From Enterobacteriaceae endosymbiont of Donacia tomentosa (GTDB taxonomy: Bacteria; Pseudomonadota; Gammaproteobacteria; Enterobacterales; Enterobacteriaceae): a DNA stretch of 6,762 bases. The position numbers were made by a program, and so were the translations under genes. The notes under the pieces are model-generated. The model was not told the origin of the DNA. It made no database searches and saw only the letters and a program-made list of their open reading frames with translations. The stretch covers positions 1 through 6,762 of the forward strand of contig NZ_CP046217.1 in the NCBI RefSeq assembly GCF_012571135.1. Direction: 5' to 3'. How positions within the stretch are numbered: position 1 is the stretch's first letter; each line of letters begins with the position of its first letter. Positions 6,651 to 6,762 of this stretch are shown in pieces.

Positions 6651-6762
6651 CTAGCAACACACAAATAAAAAATTTAGAGTAAATGAAGTTTCCTTAGTTC
6701 GATAAAGTTTTAATTTTTATTCGTAAAAAAATATGTGTACTTATTAAAAAAAGATAAAAGTT

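Larger units (their letters stand above)
6143..6762. other. Non-coding replication origin region (oriV)
   Basis: These 620 bases contain no credible gene. From left to right they hold a rep leader with a candidate promoter (6143-6320), four 22-bp iterons (6321-6405), an A+T-rich gap, an 11-bp repeat array (6446-6533) and an A+T-rich remainder with a weak rightward promoter candidate (6534-6762). Iterons next to a TrfA-family gene plus an A+T-rich opening region is the usual arrangement of an iteron plasmid origin. I saw no sequence matching the DnaA box TTATNCACA. If the molecule is circular, this region also supplies the upstream region of the adhesin at position 1. Confidence 0.8.

Noticed and set aside
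6143..6762. DnaA boxes in the origin region
   Set aside because: I found no match to TTATNCACA on either strand by reading; a degenerate site cannot be excluded.

Overview
The window is an extremely A+T-rich stretch (about a quarter G+C or less by eye) with four intact protein genes and one iteron-type replication origin. It starts exactly on an ATG and ends in non-coding DNA that would suit that ATG as an upstream region. The simplest reading is a complete small circular plasmid of 6762 bp opened at a start codon; circularity itself cannot be seen here. The low G+C, long A and T homopolymers, Lys/Asn/Ile-rich proteins and trimmed biosynthetic enzyme, together with protein resemblances to Enterobacterales, suggest a genome-reduced enterobacterial insect symbiont. 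Pectinolytic symbionts of leaf beetles (Donaciinae reed-beetle or Cassidinae tortoise-beetle type) are the obvious candidates. That host assignment is inference.

Layout. 1-3006 (+) encodes a 1001-residue intimin/invasin-like inverse autotransporter: signal peptide, Asn/His/Tyr-rich low-complexity spacer, beta-barrel, Ig-like domains and a C-terminal lectin-like domain with two cysteines. A hairpin follows at 3016-3046. 3243-4532 (+) encodes a secreted family GH28 endo-polygalacturonase close to Pectobacterium PehA with all catalytic motifs intact. A 30-bp perfect palindrome at 4521-4550 overlaps the stop codons of pehA and of the convergent gene that follows. 4544-5203 (-) encodes a stand-alone prephenate dehydratase lacking the chorismate mutase and ACT domains of enterobacterial PheA. 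5252-6142 (-) encodes a TrfA-family replication initiator, 48 bp upstream of pheA on the same strand and probably co-transcribed with it.

6143-6762 is non-coding and holds the origin: a candidate rep promoter, four 22-bp iterons that are much richer in G+C than their surroundings, and an array of 11-bp A+T-rich repeats. A weak rightward promoter candidate could serve the adhesin across the junction. On a circle the two arms diverge from the origin (rep-pheA leftward, adhesin-pehA rightward) and converge at the palindrome.

Together the genes look like a compact symbiosis plasmid: self-replication, release of sugars from plant pectin, a step toward phenylalanine (a precursor for cuticle tanning), and a large surface adhesin. 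No partition, mobilisation, toxin-antitoxin or transposase gene is present.
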